A stretch of 64,000 bases of DNA, taken from Clitoria ternatea. Taxonomy: Eukaryota; Streptophyta; Magnoliopsida; Fabales; Fabaceae. The notes beneath the pieces were generated by a model, which saw only the letters and a program-made list of their open reading frames with translations, had not been told where the DNA came from and did not search any database. The stretch is taken from assembly GCA_037962975.1 (NCBI GenBank), contig JAYKXN010000200.1, positions 1-64,000 of the forward strand. Reading direction: 5' to 3'. Below, one piece after another: positions 38,715 through 52,332 of this stretch. Within the stretch, counting starts at the first letter, position 1. Each line of letters starts with the position of its first letter. The position numbers and the translations under genes were made by a program.

Positions 38715-40016
38715 ATGGTCGGAGAGACCAGTTCTGGGGGAGGAGATGATTTCTTCTCTAGATTTACTCAGCTGATGAGTAGGACCGAGTCCGGTCCCAC
38801 TCTGGATAGATTCCTGAAAAGGAATCCTCCGACTTACAAGGGGGGACATGACTACGATGGGGCATATATCTGGATTAGGGATATCGAACAAGTTTTTGAA
38901 TATTTTGAGTGTTCTGAGGAGCAAAAGGTTTTATTTGCTACATATCAATTGAAAGATGAGGCTAGAGTATGGTGGTCTCGCGTGAAGGTGCAAATGAACG
39001 CAGCCAATGAGCCGTTAGTATGGGCGAATTTTCGAAGGAGGTTCCTTGTTAAATACTTCCCGGACAACTACAAAATCCGGAAAGAAATGGAATTCCTGAA
39101 GTTAGAGCAAGACCGAATGTCTGTAGCTGAGTACACCAGCAAGTTTGATGAGCTGTGTGATTTTTACCACCCTTTCTCGTTAGAAGGGACTGAAGGCAGC
39201 AAGTGTGCCAAATACGAAGCTGGACTACAGATTGAGCTCCGTAGTGTAATCGTACCGATGGAGATTAGGGACTATCTGACCTTGGTGAACAAAGCAAGGC
39301 TGACAGAAGAAGTGCAGTTGCAAAGGATGTCTCAGGCAAGAGATAAAAAGCCATTGAAGGCAAAAGGTTTCAGCTTCAAGAGGATGGGTCAATTCTTTCG
39401 GGGCGGCAAGTCTTCTGCTACCTCCTCATCCTCCTCTGGCCGTGGTTCCACTGGTCGATCGGGTAATCCCCCTGGGAATCGTACATGCTACAATTGTGGT
39501 CAAGAAGGACACATTGCCAAACATTGCCAAGCTAATCAGATTGTGTGCTTCCAGTGCGGACGACTAGGGCACCTCAGGCCCGATTGCCCTCAGAGGCAGC
39601 AGCAGGGCAGGACGGATAACCGAACTAACTCTTCTGGGAACCGGGGTTCCAACTTCATGAGAGGAGGTCGGAATGGAGCTGGTAGAGGGAACCCACAAGG
39701 GGGGAGATATGACGCCCAATCTAGTGATGCCCAGAACGCCATGACTGGGCGTGTATTCGCATTTGATGCTTCAGAGGCTACGAGGAATGACAACTTGGTA
39801 CAGGGTAAGTGCCTCATCTGTGGTTATCTGGTTGATGTGATTTATGATTCAGGTGCCACCCATTCCTTTATTTCGGAAAGCTGTGTGCGACGACTTGGTC
39901 TGCCAATCAGTTTAATGGAGAACGCTCTTATTGTTTCCACTCCAACTGGTTCTACTTTCCGTGCAACTACAGTGTGTAGGGAACTACCGATGCAAATAGA
40001 AGCCCGTACCTTTTGA
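38715..40016 (+). pseudogene. Gag and start of protease, Ty3/gypsy
   Basis: The frame opens at MVGETSSGGGDDFF, 433 codons from this ATG. An in-frame ATG at 38673 is upstream in what looks like leader, so 38715 is preferred. A retrotransposon gag (capsid) domain lies at about residues 40-210, with the typical YFPDNYKIRKEMEFLKLEQ stretch. A basic, Ser/Gly-rich linker follows. Two CCHC zinc knuckles come next, CYNCGQEGHIAKHC near residue 258 and CFQCGRLGHLRPDC near 278. The protease active-site motif DSGATHSF starts near residue 378. The frame is closed by TGA at 40014-40016, just before sequence that continues the protease domain in the same frame. The stop is therefore a nonsense mutation within a gag-pol frame, consistent with a C-to-T change. 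Confidence 0.9.
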
Positions 40017-40410
40017 GTAAATTTTATTTGTATGCCCTTGAAGGACTTAGACGTTATTCTAGGTCTTGATTGGCTTGCTGCTAATCATGTGTTGGTCGAC
40101 TGTTATCGGAAGAATATTGTTTTCTCCCAGGAACTTAACGTGAAGAACGGGGTGAGCGATGTCCTAACCACGTATGTTGTTTTATTCGCTTCGGAGGGTC
40201 GACATAACCTCCTGCTAAATGATATTCCGATTGTTTGTGAATTTCCTGACGTTTTTTCGGAAGAAATTCCGGAGCTACCTCCCAGTCGAGAGATTAATTT
40301 CTCTATCGACTTGACTCCCGGGCAGAACCGGTGTCCCGAACGCCATATAGAATGTCTTCGGTAGAATTAACCGAAGTGAAGAAACAAGTGAACGAATTAC
40401 TAGAAAGGGC
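40017..40410 (+). pseudogene. Protease end and RT N-terminal linker, broken
   Basis: Immediately after the TGA the same frame continues with MPLKDLDVILGLDWLAANHV, the conserved end of Ty3/gypsy protease, and then the spacer with FPDVFSEEIPELPP. Near 40320 the coherent frame shifts by one base after a GGG run, and near 40409 it shifts again after another GGG run, each consistent with a single lost G. Between the two points the frame reads TPYRMSSVELTEVKKQ. Both losses lie in short G homopolymers, so old mutation and sequencing error are both possible. Confidence 0.85.
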
Positions 40411-41757
40411 TTTATCCGACCTAGTGCCTCACCTTGGGGCGCTCCGGTGTTACTGGTAAAGAAGAAGGACGGTAGTATGCGCATGTGTATTGATTATCGA
40501 CAGCTGAACAAACTGACGATCAAAAATAAATATCCACTACCCCGGATTGATGATTTACTGGACCAGTTGCGAGGCGCCACTGTGTTCTCTAAGATTGACT
40601 TGAGATCGGGATACCACCAAATCCGAGTGAGGTCGGAGGATATCCCAAAGATAGCATTCCGGACTCCTTATGGGCACTTCGAGTACGTAGTAATGCCCTT
40701 TGGAGTAACAAACGCTCCTGCCATTTTTATGGATTATATGAATCGGACCTTTCAACCGTACTTGGATCAGTTTGTGGTAGTATTCATTGATGACATTTTG
40801 GTATATTCGAGGTCGGACGAGGAGCATGCTCAACATCTTCAACTTGTTTTACAAGCACTCTGCGAGAAGAAATTGTACGCTAAATTATCTAAGTGTGAGT
40901 TCTGGAAGAGCAGTGTACAATTCTTAGGGCATGTAATTTCCCAGGAAGGAGTCTCAGTCGATCCGACAAAAATTGAGGCGGTTATGACTTGGGAGACACC
41001 GAAGTCAGTAACTGAAATCCGGAGTTTCCTTGGATTAGCTGGATACTATCGACGTTTCATTAAGGGGTTCTCTCGGATAGCACTCCCTCTGACTCGATTG
41101 ACAAGGAAAGGAAACCCTTTCGTGTGGTCGGAGAAATGTGGATTAAGTTTCCAAACTCTAAAGCAGTGTTTAACTACTGCGCCCGTGCTTGCACTGCCCA
41201 ATGTGACCAAAGAATTTGAAGTATATTGTGATGCGTCCAAATTTGGAGTGGGGTGTGTGTTGATGCAAGCGGATCGAGCAATTGCCTATGCTTCAAGGCA
41301 ATTGAGGCCACATGAGGAGAATTACCCGACCCATGATCTGGAACTCGCAGCAGTAGTGTACGTACTGAAGATTTGGCGCCATTACCTGTATGGAGCTCGC
41401 TTTGTAGTATTCAGCGACCACAAGAGTTTAAAGTATTTATTTGATCAAAAGGAGCTAAATATGAGACAGATGAGGTGGATGGAGTATTTGAAAGATTATG
41501 ACTTCGATTTGAAGTATCACCCGGGCAAAGCAAATGTTGTGGCAGATGCATTAAGCAGGAAGGTATTACACGTGGCTTACTTAATGGGCAGAGAACAAGA
41601 ATTGCTAGAAAGCTTTAGGGATATGAATATTGGAGTGGTCATGAGTGCGCCAAATCGAATGACGATTGGAATGTTAAAAATCTCCAATGAATTTCTGGAG
41701 TCTGTAATGGCCGCGCAGAAAGACGATGAAGAGTTACTGAAGTTGATTGACACTTAG
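40411..41757 (+). pseudogene. Reverse transcriptase and RNase H, Ty3/gypsy
   Basis: An open stretch of about 448 codons in one frame. Reverse transcriptase motifs are in order: SPWGAPVLLVKKKDGSMRMC, RIDDLLDQLRGATVFSKIDL, MPFGVTNAPAIFMDYMN, and the catalytic FIDDILVYS with the Asp pair at 40789-40794. The thumb/connection FLGHVISQEGVSVDP follows. RNase H begins around YCDASKFGVGCVL, with the first catalytic Asp at 41230, and continues through SDHKSLKYLF to YHPGKANVVADALSRK. The enzyme would copy genomic RNA into DNA in the cytoplasmic particle. There is no start codon because this is an internal piece of a polyprotein. It is terminated by TAG at 41755-41757, while homology continues downstream in the same frame. 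The catalytic residues I can see are intact, but expression is unlikely given the upstream breaks. Confidence 0.93.
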
Positions 41758-42030
41758 GCCCAAGGTAAAAATGAGGAGATAACTCGAGGAGAGGATGGTG
41801 TATGGAGATTCAGGAATCGAGTTGTGGTGCCTGCACATGGAGGCTTCAGGCAGGCGGTGTTAACAGAAGCACACAAGAGCTCTCTGAGTATACATCCAGG
41901 AGTGACGAAAATGTATCATGACTTAAAAAAGGAATTTTGGTGGCCAAACATGAAGAAGGCAATAATCGAGTATGTGAAATCCTGCATAATATGCCAGAAG
42001 TGCAAGGTTGAGCACCACACTACTAAAAAA
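41758..42030 (+). pseudogene. Integrase zinc-binding domain, truncated
   Basis: Continues the reverse transcriptase frame after the TAG. It shows the H2C2 zinc-binding module of retroviral-type integrases: His residues in AHKSSLSIHPGVTKMYHDL, then FWWPNMKKAIIEYVKSC, with the Cys pair in CIICQKC. Homology stops after KCKVEHH. The catalytic DDE core, any chromodomain, the polypurine tract and the 3' LTR are absent. About 10-20 bases of unclear origin (AAAAAACCCTAAAC) precede the A monomer, which resumes at GCCACTACTTC. Confidence 0.88.
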
Positions 42031-42040
42031 ACCCTAAACA

Positions 42041-45000
42041 GCCACTACTTCTTTTTCTATCAACATATTATGTTATTTTATGTTTATTAAGAAATTTTGT
42101 TATTTTAGGTAAACATATTAAATTTGTCAATTATTCTTGGTATACTTTTAAATATACAATGAAAAATAAGGAAGAACGATCAATGATTATTTCATATTCC
42201 ACTGATATAAATAGTATTAAGATTAATTAAAAAGAGTATGTGTTGAAAAAAATAATTAATGCACATTTTAAATTGAAAGAAGTCATATAAAATTAACAAG
42301 AAAAATTCTAAAACACGTCTCACAAAAGGGATAAGAGAAAATACATAAAAAACTAAGAAAAATAGAATATATTATTTATATTTTTTATTAAAATAAATAT
42401 ATTTTAAATTAAATGCCTCATATAAGACTTGTTGTGATCCCTTACGTGATTTTCTTACTAAATAAATCTTAAAAAATAAAAGAATATAATTATTAAAATA
42501 TATATAATTTGTTAATTATTTTTGTCAGATTCTTTTATTATCGATCTTTACTATCATTAAATAGAAAACGGAATTAATGATCTTCTATTGATATCTGATA
42601 GCAAAAGTGAAAGAATCTATTTAAGAATAATATTTATAAAAATAATAACATATAATTGATATCAAAGGTGACTGAATCCATTTAAGAATGCTATTTGTCA
42701 AAATAATAATATTCACGTTATAAAACGACTAAAAAACTCACAAAGACTTCATAAATGCACACGCATGCATGGATGCACGTTCGAACGCATAAAAATTATT
42801 ATGTACTATTATTGTGTGGAATCTAAAACAACATTAAAAGTATTTATAAATATTCTATAGAACTTTTAAAAAGAAAAGAAGTCTCGCCACTACCACTTTT
42901 TCTATCAACATATTATGTTATTTTATGTTTATTAAGAAATTTAGTCATTTTTGGTAAACATATTAAACTTGTCAATTATTCTTGGTATACTTTTAAAATT
43001 ACATTGAATAGCAAGGAAGAAAGATCAACGATTATTTCATATTCCACTGATATAAATAGTATTAATACTAATTAATAAGGGTATGTGTGGAAAAAAATAA
43101 TCAATGCACATTGTAAATTGAAAGAAGTCATATAAAATTAACAAGAAAAATTCTAAAACACGTCTCATAAAAAGGATAAGAGAAAATACATTAAAAACTA
43201 AGGAAAAATAAAATATAATATTATATTTTTTTAATAATATTAATATTTTTAAAATTAAATGGATCTAATAAGACTTGATGTGATCGCTTACGCGATTCTC
43301 TTACTAAATAAACTTTAAAAAATAAATGAATATAATTATTAATAATATATAATTCGTTAATTATTTTTGTCTGATTCTTTTACTATCGATCTTTACTATC
43401 AATAAATGGAAAAGTGAATTAATCATCTTCTATTGATAATTGATAGCAAAAGCGAGAGAATCTAATTAAGAATAATATTTATAAAAATAATAACATATAA
43501 TTGATATCAAAGATGACTGAATCCATTTAAGAATGCTCTTTGTAAAAATAATAATATTCATGTTATAAAACGACTAAAAAACTCACAAAGACTTCATAAA
43601 TACATACGTATGCATGGACGCACATACGCACGCACGAAAATTATTATGTACTATAATTGTATGGAATCTGAAACAACATTAAAAGTATTTATAAATATTG
43701 TATAGAACTTTTAAAAAGAAAAGAAGTCTCCCCACTACTTCTTTTTCTATCAACATATTATGCTATTTTATGTTTCTTAAGAAATTTAGTTATTTTAGTT
43801 AAACATATTAAACTTGTCAATTATTCTTGCTATACTTTTAAAATTACATTGAATAATAAGGAAGAAAGATCAACGATTATTTCATATTCCACTGATATAA
43901 ATAGTATTAAGATTAATTAATAAGAGTATGTATTGAATAAAATAACCAATGCGCATTGTAAATTGAAAGAAGTCATATAAAATTAACAAGAAAAATTCTC
44001 AAACATGTCTCAGTAAAGGGATAAGAGAAAATACATAAAAAACTAAGAAAAATAAAATATATTATTCATATTTTTTATTAAAATAAATATATTTTAAATT
44101 AAATAGATCAAATAAGACTTGATGTGATCCCTTACGCGATTCTCTTACTAAATAAACCTTAAAAAATAAAAGAATATAATTATTAATAATATATAATTTG
44201 TTAATTATTTTTGTGAGGTTCTTTTACTATCGATCTTTACTATCAATAAATGGAAAAGGGAATTAATCATCTTCTATTGATAATTGATAGCAAAAATGAG
44301 AGAATCTAATTAAGAATAATATTTATAAAAATAATAACATATAATTGATATCAAAGGTGACTGAATCCATTTAAGAATGCTATTTGTAAAAATAATAATA
44401 TTCACGTTATAAAACGACTAAAAAACTTACAAAGACTTCATAAATGCACACGCATGCATGGACGCACGTATGCATGCACGAAAATTATTATGCACATTAT
44501 TGTGTGGAATCTAAAACAACATTAAAAGTATTTATAAATATTGTATAGAAGTTTTAAAAAGAAAAGAAGTCTCGCCACTACCTCTTTTTCTATCAACATA
44601 TTATGTTATTTTATGTTTATTAAGAAATTTAGTCATTTTTGGTAAACATATTAAACTTGTCAATTATTCTTGGTACACTTTTAAAATTACATTGAATAGT
44701 AAGGAAGAAAGATCAATGATTATTTCATATTCCACTGATATAAATAGTATTACGACTAATTAATAAGAGTATGTGTTGAAAAAAATAACCAATGCACATT
44801 GTAAAATGAAAAAAGTCATATAAAATTAACAAGAAAAATTCTAAAACACGTCTCATAAAAAGGATAAGAGAAAATACATTAAAAACTAAGGAAAAATGAA
44901 ATATAATATTATATTTATTAATAATATTAATATCTTTTAAATTAAATGGATCTATAAAGACTTGATGTGATCGCTTACGCGATTCTCTTACTAAATAAAC

Positions 45001-48000
45001 CTTAAAAAATAAAAGAATATAATTATTAATAATATATAATTCGTTAATTATTTTTGTCTAATTCTTTTACTATCGATCTTTACTATCAATAAATGGAAAA
45101 GTGAATTAATCATCTTCTATGATAATTGATAGCAAAAGCGAGAGAATCTAATTAAGAATAATATTTATAAAAATAATAACATATAATTGATATCAAAGAT
45201 GACTGAATCCGTTTAAGAATGCTGTTTGTAAAAATTATAATATTCACGTTATAAAACAACTAAAAAACTCAAAAAGACTTCATAAATGCACACGCATGCA
45301 TGGACGCACGTACGCACGCACAAAAATTATCATGTACTATTATTGTATGGAATCCAAAACAACATTAAAAGTATTTATAAATATTCGATAGAACTTTTAA
45401 AAAGAAAAGACGTCTCCTCACTACTTCTTTTTCTATCAACATATTATGTTATTTTATGTTTATTAAGAAATTTAATTATTTTAGGTAAACACATTAAACT
45501 TGTCAATTATTTTTGGTATACTTTCAAAATTACATTGAATAATAAGGAAGAAAGATCAATGATTATTTCATATTCTACTGATATAAATAGTATCAAGCTT
45601 AATTAATAAGAGTGTGTGTTGAAAAAAATAATATATCAAACACGTCTCATAAAAAGGATAACAGAAAATAAAATTAGAAACTAAGGAAAAATAAAATATA
45701 ATATTATCTTTTTTAATAATATTAATATCTTTTAAATTAAATGGATCAAATAAGACTTGATGTGATCCCTTACGCGATTTTCTTACTAAATAAACCTTAA
45801 AAAATTAAGGAATATAATTATTAATAATATATAATTTGTTAATTATTTCTGTCACATTCTTTTACTACTGATCTTTACTATCAATAAATGGAAAAGGGAA
45901 TTAATCATCTTCTATTGATAATTGATAGCAAAAGTGAGAGAATCTAATTAAGAATAATATTTAATCAAAATAACAATATATAATTGATATCAAAGATGAC
46001 TGAATCCATTTAAGAATGCTGTTTGCAAAAATAATAATATTCACGTTATAAAACGACTAAAAAACTCGTAAAGACTTCAAAGATGCACACGCATGCATGG
46101 ACGCATGTACGCACGCACGAAAATTATTATGTATTAGTATTGTATGGAATCCAAAACAACATTAAAAATATTTATAAATATTGTATAGAACTTTTAAAAA
46201 GAAAAGAAGTCTCGCCACTACTTCTTTTTCTATCAACATATTATGTTATTTTATGTTTATTAAGAAATTTAGTCATTTTTGGTAAACATATTAAACTTGT
46301 CAATTATTCTTGGTATACTTTTAAAATTACATTGAATAGCAAGGAAGAAAGATCAATGATTATTTCATATTTCACTGATATAAATAGTATTAATACTAAT
46401 TAATAAGGGTATGTGTTGAAAAAATAATCAATGCACATTATAAATTGAAAGAAGTCATATAAAATTAACAAGAAAAATTCTAAAACACGTCTCATAAAAA
46501 GGATAAGAGAAAATACATTAAAAACTAAGGAAAAATAAAATAAAATATAATATTTTTTAATAATATTAATAATTTTTTAAATTAAATGGATCTAATAAGA
46601 CTTGATGTGATCGTTTACACGATTCTCTTACTAAATAAACCTTAAAAAATAAATGAATATAATTATTAATAATATATAATTCATTAATTATTTTTGTCTG
46701 ATTCTTTTACTATCGATCTTTACTATCAATAAATGGAAAAGGGAATTAATCATCTTCTATTGATAATTGATAGCAAAAGTGAGAGAATCTAATTAAGAAT
46801 AATATTTATAAAAATAATAACGTATAATTGATATCAAAGGTGACTGAATCCATTTAAGAATGCTATTTCTAAAAATAATAATATTCACGTTATAAAACAA
46901 CTAAAAAACTCACAAAGACTTCATAAATGCACACGCATGCATGGACGCATGTACGCACGCACGAAAATTATTATGTACTATTATCGTGTGGAATCTAAAA
47001 CAACATTATTAAGTAGTTTCGTTGTATGGAATCCAAAACAACCATGAAAGTATTTATAAACATTTTATAAAACTTTTAAAAAGAAAAGAAGTCTCGCCAC
47101 TAGTTCTTTTTCAATCACCATATTATGTTATTTTATGTTGATTAAGAAATTTAGTTATTTTAGGTAAACATATTAAACTTGTCAATTATTCTTGGTATAC
47201 TTTTAAAATTATATTGAATAATAAGAAAGAAAGATTAATGATTATTTCATATTCCACTGACATAAATGGTATCAAGATTATTTATTAAGTGTATGTGTTG
47301 AAAAAAATAAATAATGCATATTGTAAATTGAAAGAAGTCATATAAAAATTCAAGAAAAATTTAAAAAATGGTCTCATAAAAAGGGTAAGAGAAAATACAC
47401 TAAAAACTAAGGAAAAATAAAGTATGCTATTTATATTTTTAATTAATATTATATATTTTAAATTAAATACATTAATTAACACCTGATGTGAACCCTTACG
47501 CGATTCTCTTACTAAATAAACCTAAAAAATAAAAGAATATAATTATTAATAATATATAATTTGTTAATTATTTTTCTCAAATTCTTTTATAATCTATCTT
47601 TACTATCAATAAATGGAAAAAGGGAATTAATCAACCTCTATTGAAAATTGATAGCAAAACTGAGAGAATTTTAATTAAGAATAATATTTATAAAAATAAT
47701 AACATATAATTGATATCAAAGATGATTGAATCTATTTAAGAATGTCATTTGTAAAAATAATGATTCATTCACGTTATAAGACGAATAAAAAACCTCAACG
47801 ACTTCATAAATGGACACGCATGCATGGATAGACGTATGCATGCATGAAAATTATTAAGTAGTTTCATTGTATGGAATCTAAAACAACATTGAAAGTATTT
47901 ATAAATATTGTATAAAACTTTTAAAAAGAAAAGAAGTGTCACTAGTGCTTTTTCTATCACCATATTATGTTATTTTATGTTGATTAAGAAATTTAGTTAT

Positions 48001-50850
48001 ATTAGGTAAATATATTAACTTGTCAATAATTCTTGGTATACTTTTAAAATTACATTGAATAATAAACAAGAAGATCAATGATTATTTCATATTCCACTGA
48101 TATAAATAGTATCAAAATTAATTAATAAAAGTATGTGTTGAAAAAGTAACCAATGCACATTGTAAATTGAAAAAAGTCATATAAAAATTAACATGCAAAA
48201 TTCTAAAACACATGTCATAAAAAGGATAAGAGAAAATACATTAAAAATTAAGGAAAAATAAAATATATTATTTATATTTTTAATTAATATTAATTTATTT
48301 TAAATTAACTACATTAATTAAGACTCGGTGTGATCCTTTATGCGATTCTCTTACTAAATAAACCTTAAAAAATAAAATAATATAATTATTAATAAAATAT
48401 AATTTTTTAATTAATTTTGTCACATTCTTTTACTATCAAACTTTACTATCAATAAATGAAAAAGAGAATTAATCATCTTCTATTGATAATTGATAGTAAA
48501 AGAGAGAGAATTCTAATTAAGAATAATATTTATAAAAATAATAACATATAATTGATATCAAAGATGACTGAATCCATTTAAGAATGCTATTTGTACAAAT
48601 TAGGATTCATTCACGTCATAAAACGACTAGAAAAACTCACAAAGACTTCATAAATGCACACGTATGCTTGGACGCACGTATGCATGCACGAAAATTATTA
48701 AGTAGTTTCATTGTATGGAATCCAAAACAACATTGAAAATATTTATAAATATTGTATAAAACTTTTAAAAAGAAAAGTAGTCTTGTCACTAGTGCTTTTT
48801 CTATCACCATATTTTGTTATTTTATGTTGATTAAGAAATTTAGTTATATTAGGTAAACATATTAAACTTATCAATTATTCTTGGTATACTTTTAAAATTA
48901 CATTGAATAATAAACTAGAAAGATCAATGATTAATAAAAGTATGTGTTGAAAAAATATTCAATGCACATTGTAAATTGAAAGAAGTCATATAAAAATTAA
49001 CATGAAAAAGTCTAAAACACATGTCATAAAAAGGATAAGAGAAAATACATTGAAAATTAAGGAAAAATAAAATATATTTTTTATAATTTTAATTAATATT
49101 AATATATTTTAAATTAAATCCATCAATTAAGACTTGGTGTAATCCCTTACGCGATTCTCTTACTAAATAATCCTTAAAAAATAAACTAAAATAATTATTA
49201 ATAAGATATACTTTTTTACTTAATTTTATCATATTCTTTTACTATCAATCTTTACTATCAATAAATGGAAAAGGGAATTAATCATCTTCTATTGATAATT
49301 GATAGTAAAAGTGAGAGAATGTAAATAAGAATTATATTTATAAAATAATAATATATAATTGATATCAAAGACGACTAACTCCATTTAAGAATGCTATTTG
49401 TAAAAATAATGATTCATTCTGGTTATAAAACGACCAAAAAAACGTTCAAAGACTTCATAAATGCACACGCATGCATGAACGCACATACACACGCATAAAA
49501 GTTTTTAAGTAGTTTCATTGTATGGAATCCAAAACAACATTGAAAGTAATTATAAATATTGTATAAAACGTTTAAAAAGAACAGAAGTCTCGTCACTAGT
49601 GCTTTTTCTATCACCATATTATGTTATTTTATGTTGATTAAGAAATTTAGTTATATTAGGTAAACATATTAAACTTGTCAATTATTCTTGGTATACTTTT
49701 AAAATTACATTGAATAGTAAACAAGAAAGATCAATAATTAATAAAAATATGTGTTGAAAAATTATTCAATGCACAATGTAAATTGAAAGAAGTCATATAA
49801 AAATTAACATAAAAATTTCTAAAACACATGTCATAAAAAGGATAAGAGAAAATACATTAAAAATGAAGGAAGAATAAAATATATTGTTTATAATTTTAAT
49901 TAATATTAATATATTTTAAATTAAATGCATCAATTAAGACTTGGTGTAATCCCTTACGCGATTCTCTTACTAAATAAAACTTTAAAAAAATAATATAATT
50001 ATTAATAAAATATAATTTTTTACTTAATTTTGTCACATTCTTTTACTATCGATCTTTACTATCAATAAATGGAAAAGGTAATTAATCATCTTCTATTGAT
50101 AATTGATAGCAAAAGTGAGAGAATCTAATTAAGAATAATATTTATAAAATAATAACATATAATTGATATCAAAGATGACTAACTCCATTTAAGCATGCTA
50201 TTTGTAAAAATAATGATTCATTCTGGTTATAAAACGACTAAAAAAACTCTTAAAGAGTTCATAAATGCACACACACCCATGGATGCACGTACGCACGCAT
50301 AAAAGTTTTTAAGTAGTTTCATTGTATGGAATCCAAATCAACATTGAAAGTATTTGTAAATATTGTATAAAACTTTTAAAAAGAAAAGAAGTCTCGCCAT
50401 TAGTTCTTTTTCTATCACCATATTATGTTATTTTAAAAACACGTCTCATAAAAAGGATAAGAGAAAATACATTAAAAACTAAGGAAAAATAAAATATATT
50501 TTTTTATTAATATTAATATATTTTAAACTAAATGCATTAATTAAGACTTGATGTGACCCCTTACGAGGTTCTCTTACTAAATAAACCTTAAAAAATAAAA
50601 GAATATAATTATTAATAATATATAATTCATTAATTTTTTTGTCAGATTCTTTTACTATCGATCTTTACTATCAATAAATGGAAAAAGGGAATTAATCAAC
50701 CTCTATTGATAATTGATAGCAAAAGTGAGAGAATTCTAATTAACAATAACACTTATAAAAATAAAAACGTATAATTGATATCAAAGATGACTGAATCCAT
50801 TTTAGAGTGCTATTTGTACAAATAATGATTCATTCACGTCATAAAACGAC
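42041..50850. repeat. Family A satellite-like tandem array, block 4
   Basis: Ten monomers, with marker boxes near 42764, 43614, 44456, 45298, 46095, 46938, 47817, 48662, 49470 and 50278. The first part, to about 47000, belongs to the CCACTACTTC / TATGTTTATTAAG subfamily seen at 17625-21810, and 42041-42690 closely follows 21163-21803. A hybrid monomer near 47005 (AACAACATTATTAAGTAG) marks the change to the subfamily of 28436-31420. A short monomer at 50437 joins TTATTTTA to AAAACACGTCTC. The array ends at CGACTAAAAAG|CTCGTGTAG, where family B starts. Frames of about 106 codons at 45286-45606 and 46083-46403 look like chance open frames. Confidence 0.92.
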
Positions 50851-52297
50851 TAAAAAGCTCGTGTAGTCCATTTAAATGCTAATTTTGAGCTCAAATTATG
50901 TTGAGTTATGATCTTTTAAAGCTCAATTTATATAATGTTTGTTCCTTAATATGTCGGTACTAACTCATCTTTAAAATCTAAAAACAAAACATATAGAATA
51001 ACAACTTAATAATTTTACAATATTATAAAATTAAAATTAAATATAGTTATGGTAATTGCTTTTATATTATACTAGTTAAACTTTGGAAATCATAGTGACC
51101 TAATAGACATTATAAATTTAGCTAAATAGACTTCATAAGCAAACCATAGGATAATTTCACTGAGAGAAAAAATATGGTTGTGTTGTGAGGCAATGTTGAC
51201 AGTATATGCGTAGGCTATGATGAGTGACACCACTATTTAGAGTAAAAACGAAAGGACTTTATTTTTTTGTGTTTGAAGAGTAATATAGAGAACCATTTTT
51301 AAAAAGTTTAATATGTAGTTAATCTTAATGTTTTATAAGTTTGACTTCTTAAACCTATTAAATGTTATTATTATGTTTTTTATTCATATATATATATATT
51401 GTGTGTACACATTAATAATTCATTTGTAAATCAATGTTTTAAAACTTAGGGTAAAGTTTTTGTATAGTAAAGTAACATATAAATGATGGATTTGCAAATC
51501 AATTATAGATATAGATACGTGATTAGATATGATTCTCAGATATTTCTTAATATTTCTTCACATAAGACTTGTTTTGTAAATACTTATTATTTGAATTTAA
51601 TAATTTCAACATTCTAAAATTAGCCATCAAAATATACGCTAAGGTTTACCTCTTTAGTGCTAAAAATCAAATTCAAACTTCAATAACGAATTTTCAATAT
51701 GATTGTGAGTTCAAGAATTCTTTAAAACCCTTAGAAATTTTATTTAGGAATTACTTATTTGATGAAAACTAATAGATGAAGCATTTCCAAAGATTGTATA
51801 GTCTATTTAAATGCTAATTTTGAGCTCAAATTATGTTTAGTTATGATCTTTTAAAGCTTAATTTAGATATTATTTGTTCCTTAATAAGTGAGTACTGACT
51901 CATCTTTGAAATCTAAAAACAAAACATATAAAATAACAACTTAATAATTTTAAAATATTATAAAATCAAAATTAAATATAATTATGGTAATTGTTTTTGA
52001 AATCATAATGACCTAATAGACATTATAAATTTAGCTAAATAGACTTGATAAGAAAACCTTAGGATAATTACACTGAAAGAATAAATATGGTTGTGTTGTG
52101 AGGCAATGTTGACAACATATGTGTAGGCTATGATAAGTGACACGCCTATTTAGAGTATAAAAAAAGGACTTTATTTTCTTGTTTTTGAAGAGTAATATAG
52201 AGAACCATTTTTAAAAAGTTATATATGTAGTTAATCTTCATGTTTTATAAGTTTGACTTCTTCTTAAACCTATTAAATGTTATTATTATGTTCTTTA

Positions 52298-52332
<35 letters not shown>

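Larger units (their letters stand above)
37931..42040 (+). mobile_element. Degenerate Ty3/gypsy LTR retrotransposon fragment
   Basis: A GC-richer insert with the order partial LTR, primer-binding site, gag, protease, reverse transcriptase, RNase H and the start of integrase. This order is that of Ty3/gypsy (Metaviridae). The gag type and initiator-Met primer site suggest a chromovirus such as the Tekay/Del group (inference, since the chromodomain is lost). Both ends are missing: the LTR lacks its start, and integrase stops after its zinc-binding part. No target duplication is visible. The left flank stops at GAAAGTATTT and the right flank resumes at GCCACTACTTC. A normal monomer has about 50 bp between these points, so the insert replaced that short piece. 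Confidence 0.9.

Noticed and set aside
38667..38924. Antisense frames over gag, protease and RT (also 39590-39817, 40275-40484, 40555-40842 and 41046-41240)
   Set aside because: They are shadows of the retroelement coding strand; the plus-strand frames carry the recognisable domains.
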